DNA of 57,500 nt, from NCBI GenBank assembly GCA_905221605.1, contig CAJNDS010000494.1:1-57500 (forward strand), written 5' to 3'. Positions 21,301-32,351 of this stretch are shown here, in pieces. This stretch comes from Symbiodinium natans. Its lineage: Eukaryota; Sar; Dinophyceae; Suessiales; Symbiodiniaceae. Under the pieces are notes generated by a model. That model saw nothing but the letters and a program-made list of their open reading frames with translations. It was not told where the DNA came from and searched no databases. Numbering within the stretch: the first letter of the stretch is position 1; each line of letters begins with the position of its first letter. The translations under genes and the position numbers were made by a program.

Positions 21301-23940
21301 ACAGTTTTCGCTTGCTTGAATCACGCAGGCACTTGTGCTTATTTGGCTTATTGTGTTCTGATTGCTGAACTTGGGAAACATGACGTATTGAGCCAGATTC
21401 CGAAAGACTTCTTCATCACCTTGTGCGTGGAAGCTTCACTGGCTTATTGCAACGGAGCATTCGTCATTCTTTAGTACTGCTGCTTTCCTGAAGCTACGAG
21501 CGTGCTGCTTGTGACCTGATTGTCTCTCAACGCCATGACTGGAGCCTCACGGCCATGTTCTCCCTAGTCGCAGAAATTGAATAAAAGCAAGCACCGTCCT
21601 GTGAGGCGCCGATGATGGCTTGCCATGACAAGTTGCTGAGGCATTGTCAAACTGAGCTACCTGTGAAGACAAATGGAATTGAGTCTTCTGCTGGTGCGCT
21701 AAGCCAAACACTATCCTGCTGGTTGAAGCTGAAGACTATGCGGAGAGTGTGTTCTTTAATTTCGTCCTCATTGAGAAGGTCGACGTGGGGAACTGACCCT
21801 TTTGCCGATGTGCTATGCGTCTCACTTTGCTAAAGACATCGAGTCAATGGAGTGCTCAGGAAGTGTGCCAGCATTGAGCATGTCACACGCAACAGCAGTT
21901 TGCGATTGGTTGATATCTCACCTTTCTCTCCTATAGACATTGAACGCTGTCGATTGGCGAAGTTTGAGTCGGGAACGTCAACAGTGAGACATGTCGACGT
22001 GTGAGTGGCGCCCTGCCCTCTTACTGGTGACTAGTGAGGACCGTTGGCGCTGTGCTTGCCTAGAGTTTGCCGTTTGTTGCCTTTAGACTGTTTGCTTGTA
22101 AGAGCCTGAGAGCTCAAGAAATGCAAGGCTTGGCCAACGTGAACGTGCAGGCCCAGAGCATTGCCCTCTCTGCAGACCAACAAACGGTGACATACATATC
22201 TCGAAAGAGGTGCGTTGATTGTCATAAGACCTTAAGACCAAGGTTCCTGCAGATCACCGCGTTGTGTGCCGAATGCTTCGTGCTTGCATTGACGCATGAT
22301 TTCAGGCGAACGAACAAAACAACTGTGGAGTAAGATTTGAAGAGCATCAGATGCGCATGTACGCCAGAGATTGGTGTGCGTTCAACACTGAGGTCATTGG
22401 CGCCTGATCTCAAGCGATCCATGAACCGTCTTCTCGATTGTGACTGTTGTACTGGATGTTGTCTCACTTTCCCTTGCGTTGAAATAGCTCGAGAAGAGCG
22501 CAAGACCCAAAGAAACATTGTTTCAACCAAAGCCCTTTAACCACGACCTTTGTTCTCATGTTCCCATGTCCAAGACATGATGTGTTTCAGTGCATTGATG
22601 TCAGCTGAAGACTGAAGACTGTGCGTGCCTTCCTTTGCTGAATTGAGAGATTGCAGTGCGTAGTGTTTTGATGTTTATACCTGTTTATATTGCCCGCTTC
22701 GCGTCGCCTTGGCCGATTGAGCCTCTTGAGCTCACAAAACAAATTGGCCAGTAACTGCTGACTTGTCCCACGAAGCGTTGTACAGAAATTGCACCTTAGA
22801 CTTTAGACCGTAGCGTAAACTGCTTCGCTATGTGTTCGAAAATTTTGATTGCACCGCGTGTGTAGAAACCTGGTGCGATTGGTCTCGATCAAGTTTTCGC
22901 GTTTTGTTTGTCTTTTGCTTCAGTGCAAACACAAAGCAGTCGTAGCAATTGCCCTTGCGCTTGTAGTTTTTTTGTTGTAGCCATTGAAGCATGGCTGCTG
23001 CAAATGAACGAGACACAGACTGAGGGACCGATTGAAACGGCCCATGATGAGATATGGCCGACGCGGCCCGCGTGAGTGCTGACTCTCTGCAGTCTCTGCA
23101 AGTGAGAGAGATGAGCGTGAAATCCCTGCGCCTGCGTTGCTGACATGGACCACGCCGATTGAGCTTGGTAGCGTCGCTGCTGTCATTGTGAGCGCGTTTC
23201 CAACTGAGCATGAGATTGTTCTGGTTTGGATTGGAAGAGAAGGCCTTGACCACATCGTGCGACTGGACGATTGGCGATCGTTTTCAGCGTTGTTGCAGGA
23301 TTTGGAAGCATTGTTTCACGATATGCGTTAGGCTTTGCTGGATTGGCAGGTGCGCACTCATGTGGGAATTGCTCACAAACCAACTTGCCGATTGCAACAT
23401 TGAACGATGCCACGAACTTTGCGAAAATGGATGCCTCTTCCTTTGCTACTGGTTGGTCATTGTGTCCGTTCTTCAGATTGACAGATTGACAGCATGGAAT
23501 TCGGGACATGTGTCATTGTTCCACAAACCGACTATCATTGACGACGAGACAACATTGGCGAAGTCTTTCTGTTCATTTGGCGTTACCCATCAGCATGCTC
23601 GCTGCTGTGATTGCCGGAGAAGCAGTGGAACTCACAGGGCCACAGGGTACAGGTGAATTGCCGGTTGATTGTGGAAGCTGCGTTGAGCAAGCTTTGCCAT
23701 TGGATTCGTCAAGTCTATCTTTTGTCAATTCTGTGTGAAAAGATTGGAGTCCTGGTTTATCAGCCTAGAGCCTCAACATTGAACTCGACTTGGAAGTGTT
23801 CAAGTCATCGTGGAGAATGACATTGAGCGTAGCTCAAATTTCCCGAGCAGCATTGTTTAGGATGAACATGACTCGTGAAGATTTGGCTTGGACATTGGCG
23901 TCGAAGTGCTATGACTGTCCTCTGGCTGTGCATCGTTGAT

Positions 23941-23985
23941 TGCCACTATAGGCGAAGAACATTTGTGTTGCCGAATGCTCAAGCT
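23941..23985. repeat. A1 terminal repeat of the PAT-like element
   Basis: 45 bp identical to 32350-32394, starting TGCCACTATAGG. The base before it differs between the copies, fixing the boundary. Confidence 0.85.
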
Positions 23986-24037
23986 TCATGTGGTGGTTTC
24001 AGGCCGTGAGGGTTTGGAAGGATCTTGTTGAGACTAA

Positions 24038-24868
24038 CTTTTACGGGTTGGGTTGCCCTTTCTACTGTGCTCCTTCCTCACTGCCGGCCCTCTTTCTTTC
24101 ATTCCTCCTTGGCCTCCTGTGTGGCATTGCACTTGTTTGTGTCGTCTGCTGGCGGCTCGCCTCCGCCTGGTACCCGGCTGGTACCCCTGCCACGCAGCCT
24201 CGGGCTGCAAAGGCTCCAGGCCTACGTGCGTGCGCAAGCCGGGGAGCCCAGGTTCGGTTAGTTTGGTGACTAATATTACGGGTTTGTCGGTAACGGTTGA
24301 GGGCCCCCTCCGCGAAGCCTCAGCCCTTCTGTCCTACCTTGAGGACTTTCCTGCAGTCCCTTACCCGCAAAACACTGCCACCTCTTCCTTGTCTGCTGCA
24401 GCTAGCTCACCGCATACTGCTCTTCGTTCTTCATCGGGCCCTGCCGTTCAGGATCCCTTGCCGGCTCTTGAGCCCCTGAGCCTCTCGCCTACAAGGTCCG
24501 AGGTTGCTGCTACATTCCCTGTTTGCCCGCAAGCAGTTCTGAGGTCGGCCAGTCAGCTTGGCAGCGCGAATTTAAGTGGTGAGGATCGTGTAAGACGGGC
24601 TTGGCAGGCTGGCTGCTGGGCTCGTGCTGTGCTGACCGGCCACGTCGGAACACCGCTGCCGTCGCCGATTCTATCCCTCCCAAGCCGTGTTTACGCTGTG
24701 CTTGGGGGTGGCAATCTGGCCCCATCTGTCTTCAAGACTTTCCGTGAGTTCAAGCAAGTTGTGGGGCCCTTGGAATCAAGCGACATTGTGTCGCACGGCT
24801 TTCCATCCGAAATTGAGGCACGTGCATACTTCCAGGCTGCAGGCGTCTCCTGGCCTGACAATCAGTGA
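24038..24868 (+). CDS. PAT-like element ORF A (gag-like N-terminal protein)
   Basis: The frame is open from 24038 (after TAA at 24035) to TGA at 24866-24868 and contains no ATG, so the start is unknown: an alternative start, splicing or a lost ATG are all possible. The C-terminal half carries a block I recall from dinoflagellate retroelement proteins: RRAWQAGCWARAVLTG, then YAVLGG, then SHGFPSEIEARAYF and AGVSWP at the end. The first third is cysteine- and proline-rich and may not be coding. It is followed within 5 bp by the next ORF, as in a polycistronic or stop-restart arrangement. No known catalytic motif; the structural role is inferred from position. Confidence 0.5.
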   Translation, partial: LLRVGLPFLLCSFLTAGPLSFIPPWPPVWHCTCLCRLLAARLRLVPGWYPCHAASGCKGSRPTCVRKPGSPGSVSLVTNITGLSVTVEGPLREASALLSYLEDFPAVPYPQNTATSSLSAAASSPHTALRSSSGPAVQDPLPALEPLSLSPTRSEVAATFPVCPQAVLRSASQLGSANLSGEDRVRRAWQAGCWARAVLTGHVGTPLPSPILSLPSRVYAVLGGGNLAPSVFKTFREFKQVVGPLESSDIVSHGFPSEIEARAYFQAAGVSWPDNQ

Positions 24869-24870
24869 AT

Positions 24871-26568
24871 ATGGAAGACCTTCATCCTTTTTCTCAGCTC
24901 GCCCAGTTGTATGTGTACGAGCACCCAGTGGCCCATGGCGTCGTGGAAGCTCTGGCCGTAATCTTGATGAAGCGGGATCATGGTTGTCTCATTGCACTGC
25001 CGCCGGGGGTTATCCCAGACGACGAACTTTTGGCTGGCATGGATGTCGGCATGGAGGGCCAGGTCGGTCCCAACACTCAAGTGGAAGCGCCCCGAGCTTG
25101 TTTTGTTGGGGGATCAGCAGAAGTGCAGGATGGTGCGAGTCTAACTGTGACCCTCGTGGACTTGGGCAGAGATGCTGTGTTTCGCCTGTTCCCTTTGGTT
25201 GCAGGCGAGGAGCCCGAGTTGCTCAGCCTTTTCGACCCCTCTACTCCAGATATCTTCCCCGACCCTGTCAGTTTGCTGGAGAGTGCGCAGGCATGGGCGC
25301 GCGGCACCTTGGTCGATGGAGATCGTCTGGCCTTCTACTCGGCCGAAGAAGGGGAGGTCCCAACCTTGACGTCTCCTACCAGGCCAGTGCTCAGGCTTTC
25401 TCGTCCTTCAGGCCTGGGCGCGACTCCAAAGGCCACTTTGGGCACTCCTCGTGGTGGTACCGCCGCCGCCGCAAACGCCTCGCCTCCAGCCAAAGCCAAG
25501 AGGCCAACGACGGCAAACTTGGCCGCTCAGCTCGAGACAACTGCCCAGACCCTCCCAGCTCTCACTGCAAGACTGGAAGACCTGAGTGCCCGGCAAGAAA
25601 GCTACGAAGCTCGATTGGCGGGAGGGGCCGCTGCAACCTTGGCCCTGCCGCTGGGGCCAAAGCCAAAGGAGGGTGCGAAGCTCTCCAATCTTGCTGCTGT
25701 GTTGGGGCCGTTTCCGAGGACTGCCACACTGCCGTCTCTCCTTTGCACCGAGTCAGCATGGCAGAGCAGGAGGTTTTGGAGTTTCAGGGCAGTGTGGAGG
25801 AGGAAGTGGTTCAAGGAGTCTCAGGCGAGAGTGCCCTAAGCAAAGGCTGTCCTGGCCCAGAGTCAGGCCCTAACCATGCTGGTTGCTCAGCTGGCGCAGG
25901 GAGGCGATCCTTTGCTAGACAATGCGACCAGTTCAGTATCCACCAGAAGGGCTGCTCAGAGGGCAAAGCTCCAGGAGGAGTTGGCCTCAGGTCGAGGGGT
26001 TTTCTTCAGGACTGTCCTCCAAAACATGGCACGGAGAATGAATCCAGCTGTGACTCCAGAGTCCGACCCTGCCGCTTTGCTTCACCAAGACGTTTGTCTC
26101 AGCAAGTACTGGGAACGCTTCGGAGGTTTTGGATCTCAAAGGGATCTTGCACTCTTGGCGCATCAGCTGGCTCACGCGCTAGACGCCATGCAAGCAGGGC
26201 GCGTGGAATTGGCTCAAGATCACATGGCGCTTATGGCAGTGGCATTGGAACAGGCAGTTATGGACTCAGGGCGGATGGACCTGGCTTTCCAGCTCACGTT
26301 GCTGGAGGAGCCACCTGCTGCCATGTTCACTGCCAGGCCTCAGAGCAGCATGCTTGCGCGGGCGTTCGCGCCCTTAGCAGCCCAGCGGTGGGTAACGGTG
26401 GTGCTAGGCGCCTTGAAAGAGCTGGATGCCATTCAAGTGAAGCGTGCCGATTTAGTCAAAGGTGGGAAACACCAAGCCCAGGGTTCCGGGAGCCACGACT
26501 CGCAAGAATCCGAGGCCTCACAAAGGCGGCCGCCAAAGCGACAGCCAAAGAAGAAACCGCAAGCCTGA
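24871..26568 (+). pseudogene. PAT-like element gag-like ORF B, two frameshifts
   Basis: It starts at ATG 24871 (MEDLHPFSQLAQLYVYEHPVA), 2 nt after ORF A stops. The first part runs to a TAA at 25837 in this frame, but the plausible protein leaves the frame earlier. From about 25745 the next frame reads SMAEQEVLEFQGSVEEEV, and from about 25845 the first frame resumes with KAVLAQSQALTMLVAQLAQG. An extra A in AAAGG near 25843 explains the second shift. The C-terminal part has the block ERFGGFGSQRDLALLAHQ followed by alpha-helical sequence (about 26115-26300), then a basic, lysine-rich tail as in capsid/nucleic-acid-binding proteins. Residues about 200-260 look like a coiled-coil segment. Gag identity is by position and by recall of similar dinoflagellate proteins. 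Confidence 0.6.
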
Positions 26569-26597
26569 GGCGGGTTTGGTTGGGGGGATCTAGAGCT

Positions 26598-27310
26598 AAG
26601 CTTGGGGAAACTAGTTTCGGGTGTACAACGCGGTTCAGGGCTGCTGCTAGGGGTTGTCCTCCCAGTCGCAGCTCAGACCTGCCAACTGAGCACCTGTCCA
26701 CCCTGTTGGGTTCTAGTGGTCCTAGTGGTAGTTGCCCGCCTGACCGCGCCTCATCGCTGCTCGGGGAAACTAGTTTCGGGTGTAAGACGGGGTGTAGGGT
26801 TGCTGCTAGGGGTTGTCCTCCCAGTCGCAGCTCAGACCTGCCAGCTGAGCACCTGTCCTCCCTGTTGGGGTCTAGTGGTGCTAGTGGTGGTTGCCCGCCT
26901 GCCCGCGTCTCATCGTTGTCTGCCAAACGCTTGCCTCCCACCCTTGGTTCCATCGATGGTTATGGGGTCTGCGAACCCAATTGCAGCTCAGACCTGTCAG
27001 CTGAGCATCTGTCCTGCACTTCGGGTTTAGATAGTGCCTCTAGTCGTCATCCCAGTCGCAGCTCAGACCCGTCAGCTGAGCATCTGTCCTCCTTTCTGCG
27101 CCTTGGCGGAGCCACTGGTGTTTCCTTACTCAGTCGCAGCTCAGACATGTCAGCTGAGCATCTGTCCACCGCTTTGGGTCTGGGTAGCAGTCGCAGTTCT
27201 GATCCGTCAGCTGAGCATCAGGCCACTGTTCAGGGTGTAGGTGGTGCTACTTGTGGTTGTCCTCCCAGTCGCAGCTCAGACCCGTCAGCTGAGCATTTGT
27301 CCCCCGAATC
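26598..27310. repeat. tandem-repeat linker between gag-like and RT regions
   Basis: Seven copies of a ~38-bp core, CAGTCGCAGCTCAGACC plus GTCAGCTGAGCATCTGTCC, at about 26665, 26820, 26983, 27053, 27132, 27189 and 27267, spaced unevenly. The first two lie in a larger 159-bp duplication (26604 and 26763, each starting GGGGAAACTAGTTTCGGGTGT). In the third plus-strand frame the core translates to SRSSDLSAEHLS without stops to 27332, so it may be a repetitive linker peptide; the coding status is uncertain. Confidence 0.7.
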
Positions 27311-27336
27311 GGTTCGGTTAGTCGTAGGGTAGGTCG

Positions 27337-28342
27337 GTGGTTTTCCGACTCGGCTCCTCCAGCCCTGTAGGATCAGACTCTGGTCAAGCAAGTGACGCAT
27401 GTGCCTCCAAAGCGGCTCCTTCTGGTGGTGTCTTTGGGGAAAAGCCCAATCCTGTAAGAAAAGACAGAGACTTCCCTGGCGCCTTTTTTAAAGGTTTGAA
27501 AGGCTCGCCTGATGTCCCTGCCACTTCCAGCGTGAAGCATGAATTCGATGCAACTTTGTCCTTTAGGGAGTACGCCGCTGCGTTGCCTCGGTTGCTCCTA
27601 CAATCCCGGACGCCTTTTGGGGCTTACCTAGGAGCCTCTTTCAAAAATTCTGCCTGCAGGGACGGCAATGCCCCCCCTTCCGCAACTTTTCCGCTCCCGC
27701 TGCCAGAGCTTAATCTTTTCGCAGCCAGCGGCCCACGGCTTCCTTTGAGGAAGTGGAGATCCCTCGTGCGTCGGCGAATGTTGCACATTTTGGTGCTTGC
27801 CTTGAACTACGTGCGTGAGGGGCTCAAACGACCTCCTGAATACCTGCTGTGGAGAGTTCCGAACAGCCACCAGCGCCAAGTCTATGACAGACTTAGGAAC
27901 TTCTTGTTTGCGTGTGAGAGCCAGCCGTCCTGGTCGCTCCGGACCTCTTCTTCTGGCCCATCTTGTCGAGCTCGAACATTTCGCAGGCTCCCATGTGTCT
28001 CGACAGTCTGTGCCAAAAATCCCCCCGAGTGCTGAGCTCCCTCAGCTGCAGCCGTATCGTTCCTTGTGCCCAGATCGTTTGAAGCTCTCTGGGACGGGGT
28101 CCTGGAACATGGGAGAGTGGCTTGAGGGCCCACTGTGGTTGCCGTTTCGTGAACCAGCCATTTTGAGACACGGTGTCCCTGTCCCTCAAGAGCTGTGCCC
28201 CAACTTCCAGCAGGAAGATAGAAGCACAAACTTGGAATTGGTGAAATTATGGGATGCGAAGTCCCTGTTGTCTTTGACGCCGGGCCCACCTGACCCCAAC
28301 CTGCGTTGTAAAGTCTTTAACTGTTACAAGCAAAACAGTTGA
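27337..28342 (+). pseudogene. PAT-like element RT N-terminal region, frameshifted
   Basis: The region upstream of the RT palm. The first segment (27337 to about 27925) reads SVKHEFDATLSFREYAAALP and later MLHILVLALNYVREGLKRPP. The frame then shifts by one base near 27925 and continues as GPLLLAHLVELEHFAGSH to GPLWLPFREPAI and LRCKVFNCYKQ, ending at TGA 28340. A second shift at about 28330 joins it to the palm (TVDRQIGDRRLVNGGEMHIA). Length and order fit the poorly conserved N-terminal extension of dinoflagellate DIRS/PAT-type RT proteins. The two shifts inactivate this copy unless they are assembly errors or removed by splicing. Confidence 0.55.
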
Positions 28343-31300
28343 CAGGCAAATTGGTGACAGACGGCTGGTAAATGGCGGCGAAATGCACATAGCTGGACCG
28401 TCAGCTGACTTGCCGACTGGGTCCCTCTTCGCTGCTTTCAGCCTCAAGCGTTTCAAACAGAAAGTCATTGGCTTCGTGTCAGATCGCAAAGATTTCTATC
28501 ACCAAGCGCAGGTTACGGCGCAGAGAGCGCAGTCAAACTCCTTGTGTTTTGACTTCTCCCGAGAGGAGCTCGCTGGCACTGGAGCTCTTGCCTCTCTTCT
28601 CACATCCGCAGCTGACAACCTGAGTCTTGGCAATAAGCGTAGACAGGCTGCAGGTGAGGGTTTGGGAGGCTTGTGCGACCAAACATTCCACCCACGGACC
28701 ATTCTTGCTGCCTCTTCCTTCACTCCGGGGTTTGCTTCTTTGTTTCAAGGCGACCATCTTGGGGTCGAATATGCTTTGGAGTCCCACAGCCAATTCCTTG
28801 TCAGTTCTGGTGCGCTCAAAGAAGATTTGTGGCTGAGAAATCATCATCCTCTGCTTCTTGCCCATACATGGGAGGCTCTTTTCATAGACGACTTTGTCAC
28901 GGTAGGTGCTGCGAGCCTTGATGGCACTGGACCATCAGCATCCCTTGCCAGTCGCTTGTACGAGGTTGCTAAGACTGCTTATGATGAAGGTCACCTCCTA
29001 GGATCGCCGGAAAAAGACATTGAAGGTGAGGCCCTTTTTCAGGCAATAGGTGCGGAGTTAGACAGCCGTGAAGAAATTGTCCGCAGAGGCCTCGCTACGG
29101 CTGCTGCCCCTTTGGCCAGACGTGTCAGTCTGAGCCTCTTGAGCCTTCGCGCCGCCTCCTTGCCTTGCACCACGCCTACCTTGGTCGCGAAGCTCGTTGG
29201 TGCTTGGGTTTCGGCTGCTATGTTTAGGCGCTGCACCATGGTAATCTTCAGCGAGGTCTTTAGCATCAGTGCCAAAGCTGCGAGTAGAGAAGGGGGCAAG
29301 GAGAAAAGTGTGCATCTCCCGCGTCGTGTCGCACAAGAGCTCTGCCTCGCGGCTGTCCTTGCGCCTTTGATGGCTTCGAGTTTGACAGCTACCACTCAGA
29401 GTCGGATCTATGCCACAGATGCCTCCCTGGGCTTAGGAGCGATTGTGTCGGCGGAAGTTCAGCAGGGCTTGGCTCGATCCCTTTGGCTAAATGGCGATAG
29501 AAAAGGCGCATACTCTGAGTTGAATGTTGGGGCTGCTGCTTTGCTAAAAGCTGCTGGTGAGCAGATCGAAGATGAGGATGTTGAAAGCTGGCCTTTGTTC
29601 GAACACTCAAGGTTCCCTCGGCTCACAAAGACCATCCCTTTCATTCTTGATGTGCTTGAGATCTGCGGTGGCTCTGGAGCTGTATCAAAGGCCGCCTCTC
29701 AGCTTGGACTTGCGACCTGCGTTCCAATCGACTTGGGGACCTCGCCTCACTTTGATGTCTTGCATCCTTCCTTTGCCATTTGGCTCTATGAGATGTTGCG
29801 TTCGGGCAGGGCCAGGTCTTTGTTGATCTCTCCTCCTTGCGATACTTTCTCTCCTGCCAGGCGCCCACAGCTCAGGTCCTATGTCGAGCCAAAGGGTTTT
29901 GACAGGTCGGAGCCCAAGGTCAAGATTGGAAACCGCCTCGCTCAACGTTGCTTGGTCTTCTTCTGGTTCGCTGTGCGGCTTCAGGTGCCTGCGATTTTTG
30001 AGCAGCCCAGGGGCTCAAAGATGTGCTGGACAAGTTGGTGGCGTTTCATTGCCAGCCTACCTGGCGTCATAGAGTGGCACCTTGCTAGCTGCATGTTTGG
30101 GTCGCCTCTTAAGAAGGAGTTCCGGTTTTTAGGTTTCAGGGTTTCCCCTCACAGGCTTTGCAGACAGTGCTCCGGCGATCACTCGCACGCCCCGGTGCAG
30201 GGGAAACACGCCAAGAGTTCTGCTGTCTACTGTGAAGGTTTGGCCATGGAGATTGCTCGGACCTTTCGTGACAGCCTATGCGCATCTGCTCTGCCTCCCG
30301 AAAAACCTGGGATCGAATCCGTGGTGGTAAACCATGTGCTCCTCTCTGCCAATTGGCAAGTCGACAAGGTCGTCCCTTGGAAAAACAAATGCCACATAAA
30401 TGCCCTTGAACTTGCTGTGTTGTGCATTCTGAACCGTGACGCCGCCATTTCTATGCCAGACTCCCGCTTGACTGTCTTGGTTGACAGTCAGGTTGCAAAA
30501 TCCTCTGCTGCAAAGGGCCGCTCCACTTCGTATGCATTGAAGCCTGGCTTGTGGAGAATCGCAGCTCTCCAGCTCGCTTTCGGACTGTATTGGTCATATG
30601 GTTTCGCGCCCACGCGCCTCAATATCGCGGACGATCCGACCAGGCGTGTTGACCTCAGGAGAGGCGCAGGTCAGTCCCTTTGCGCCCTTTTGCCCCTCGA
30701 AGTTGTGCACTGGCTGGGCTCTTTCCGTTTGAGGCGACCACTTGCTTCCTGGGCGAGATTGAGCTTACTTGTCGTCTTGACACGTCAGGGCTCTTGCTCT
30801 TTCTTTCAGGGGAAGCAGTCTGACTTCAGGTCATCTGATGGCTGCAAGCTCGTTGAGTTCGATGCCTCCCTCGGCTTTCCTGGCGAGGGACCTCTCAGAC
30901 GTGTTGTTTGGCCTTCTCTTTTGTGCTGGGCCTCAATCGTCGGTGTTTTCTCCACTTTCGGCTCCTGGTTTTCGCTTTCGGAGCCTTCGCTTTCTTTTCC
31001 TCTTGTCGCGCCTTGCTTCCTCTTCCCTCTTCACTTTGCCTCCTCGTCTTCTTTCTCATTTCAGGGCCTGTTCAGGGTTGTAGTCCTTTGTGATGCTGCC
31101 ATGGCCTCCCCCGCGCCTGGGACTCCTGTACCGGTGACGCCTGCTGACTTCAAGAGAGCCTCTGTGCGGGAATCTGTTGTTTTGATCGCTGACCGAGTCA
31201 TTCAACCTTCAACCCGAAGCAACAGATTGAAGTTGGTGCAGGCTTTTGAGAGCTGGTTAGTCGGGCAAACTGAACTTACTTTAACCAATTTGCTGTCGGG

Positions 31301-31529
31301 TGCTGATGTCGAGCAAATCTCTGAGCTTCTGGTTGCTTATGGAAGCAGCTTTTCAAGGCTGGGCACCCGTATGGGAAATATTCTGAGACTGTCCACGCCA
31401 TTGGGGCATTGCGGCCGGCTATCAGACGCTCACTTGGTCACGCCTGGGACTTGGCCTTTGCTTGGCTGGCCGAGGAGCCCCCGACGCATCACCGAGCCAT
31501 GCCCAAAGGCATCCTTTTGGCTGTGCTGA
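28335..31529 (+). pseudogene. RT - RNase H (split by methyltransferase-like domain) - recombinase N-terminus
   Basis: RT: TVDRQIGDRR, a palm motif DFYHQA (Asp at 28491) and active site ALFIDDFVTV (Asp-Asp at 28887-28892), a FIDD form of YxDD. RNase H: first Asp in RIYATDASLGLGA (29418), Glu in INALELAV (30408), Asp in VLVDSQVAKSS (30483), last Asp in NIADDPTRR (30630). Between the first Asp and the Glu sits a methyltransferase-like domain: LEICGGSGAVS (29655, SAM-loop type), LISPPCDTFSPAR (29823, PC/DPPY-like motif) and IFEQPRGSKMCW (29996). From ATG 31101 the sequence is the N-terminal SAM-like domain of the recombinase (PADFKRASVRESVVLIADR), until a frameshift near 31390 moves it to the next frame. 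After that the frame is nonsense to the stop at 31529. Confidence 0.8.
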
Positions 31530-32176
31530 GTGTCTCGCTGATTTGGGGATGGCTTCGCGAGGCTGCCATATTCGCATTGGCTTGGGCTGGGCTACTTCGT
31601 ATTGGTGAGATTCTTCAAGCAGTTAGGAAGAACCTTGTTCTCCCTAGAGATGCTGCTCCTGGCACTGGGTTTGCTTTGCTACAGATCATGAACCCTAAAA
31701 CACGTGGGCGCTCAGCCAGGCATCAAGCTGCTCGTGTCGATCCTGTAGACTTGGTTGCTCTCTTGGATCTTGCTTTTGGATGCCAGTCACCATCTACACC
31801 GCTTTGGAACATGTCGTCTGGTACGCTGCGTAAGAGACTCAACGCCATCTTGGAGCGTTTGCAACTTTTGGAAAGGGGCAAGCCATGCTTTGACTTGGCC
31901 TCCTTCAGGCCAGGTGGTGCAACTTGGATGCTTCATACTACTGAAAATGCCGACATGGTCAGGCGAAGGGGCAGATGGTTGTCTGCCAGGGTCATGGATA
32001 TCTACTTGCAAGAAGTGCTGTCAATCTCTTTTATCCCATCGTTGCAGCCATCTCAACGTGCTCTGATAGAGGAGCTTGGTGATCAGTTTTCTGCTATCCT
32101 TCAACGAGTCTCTTTCTTTTACCGTTCGGGTATTCCTGAGAAAGCTTGGCGCATTCTTCTTCAGAAGCAACCCTAG
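31409..32176 (+). CDS. tyrosine recombinase catalytic domain of the PAT-like element
   Basis: It excises and integrates the circular cDNA of the element. The catalytic domain shows Arg in AGLLRIGEIL (31598), the second-box Arg in FDLASFRPGGATW (31907; the His of the usual HxxR box is not present, as I recall for DIRS-type dinoflagellate enzymes), RRRGRWLSARVM (Trp in place of the last His) and the nucleophile Tyr in MDIYLQEVL (32003). It starts without ATG because a one-base shift near 31390 separates it from its N-terminal domain in the preceding frame; continuous residues across the shift (REAIRRSLGHAWDLAF region) support one original protein. It stops at 32174-32176, 66 bp before repeat B1. 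After the Tyr there are about 50 further residues. Confidence 0.82.
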   Translation: MRPAIRRSLGHAWDLAFAWLAEEPPTHHRAMPKGILLAVLSVSLIWGWLREAAIFALAWAGLLRIGEILQAVRKNLVLPRDAAPGTGFALLQIMNPKTRGRSARHQAARVDPVDLVALLDLAFGCQSPSTPLWNMSSGTLRKRLNAILERLQLLERGKPCFDLASFRPGGATWMLHTTENADMVRRRGRWLSARVMDIYLQEVLSISFIPSLQPSQRALIEELGDQFSAILQRVSFFYRSGIPEKAWRILLQKQP

Positions 32177-32241
32177 ACGAGCTTTGGCTCCACCTGGATG
32201 TTCTGCTGCATTCTGGTTTATAAGGCTCTGCTTGGATGGTG

Positions 32242-32351
32242 TGGTTCTCTTGAGGCCTTTGGCCTTTCGTTTGTACAGCGAGCTGCCTGTGCAGGCTACC
32301 TCGATGAACCTTCTTTGCAGTACGCGGCAGAAACAAGAGCGAATGAGCCTG
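32242..32351. repeat. B1 repeat of the PAT-like element
   Basis: 110 bp, identical to 32430-32539. Its last two bases (TG) are also the first two of A2. Confidence 0.9.

Larger units (their letters stand above)
15421..23940 (+). repeat. ATTG-rich, strand-asymmetric non-coding block (left part)
   Basis: ATTG, mostly as CATTG(G) or GATTG, recurs every 10-35 bp on the plus strand. In 15601-16560 I counted about 43 ATTG, against about 4 expected by chance and about 4 CAAT on the same strand. Spacing is irregular and not in one codon phase, so the ORFs here (for example 15569-16387) are not convincing genes. Density falls but stays raised towards 23.9 kb. No recognisable protein was found. The PAT-like element at 23941 interrupts it. 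Confidence 0.6.

Noticed and set aside
24687-27332. 881-codon continuous plus-strand ORF across the gag-like region
   Set aside because: It overlaps the frame with the conserved gag-like blocks. Most of it is low-information arginine/serine/glycine-rich shadow. Only about 25745-25845 and the repeat linker look like true frame, explained by frameshifts.
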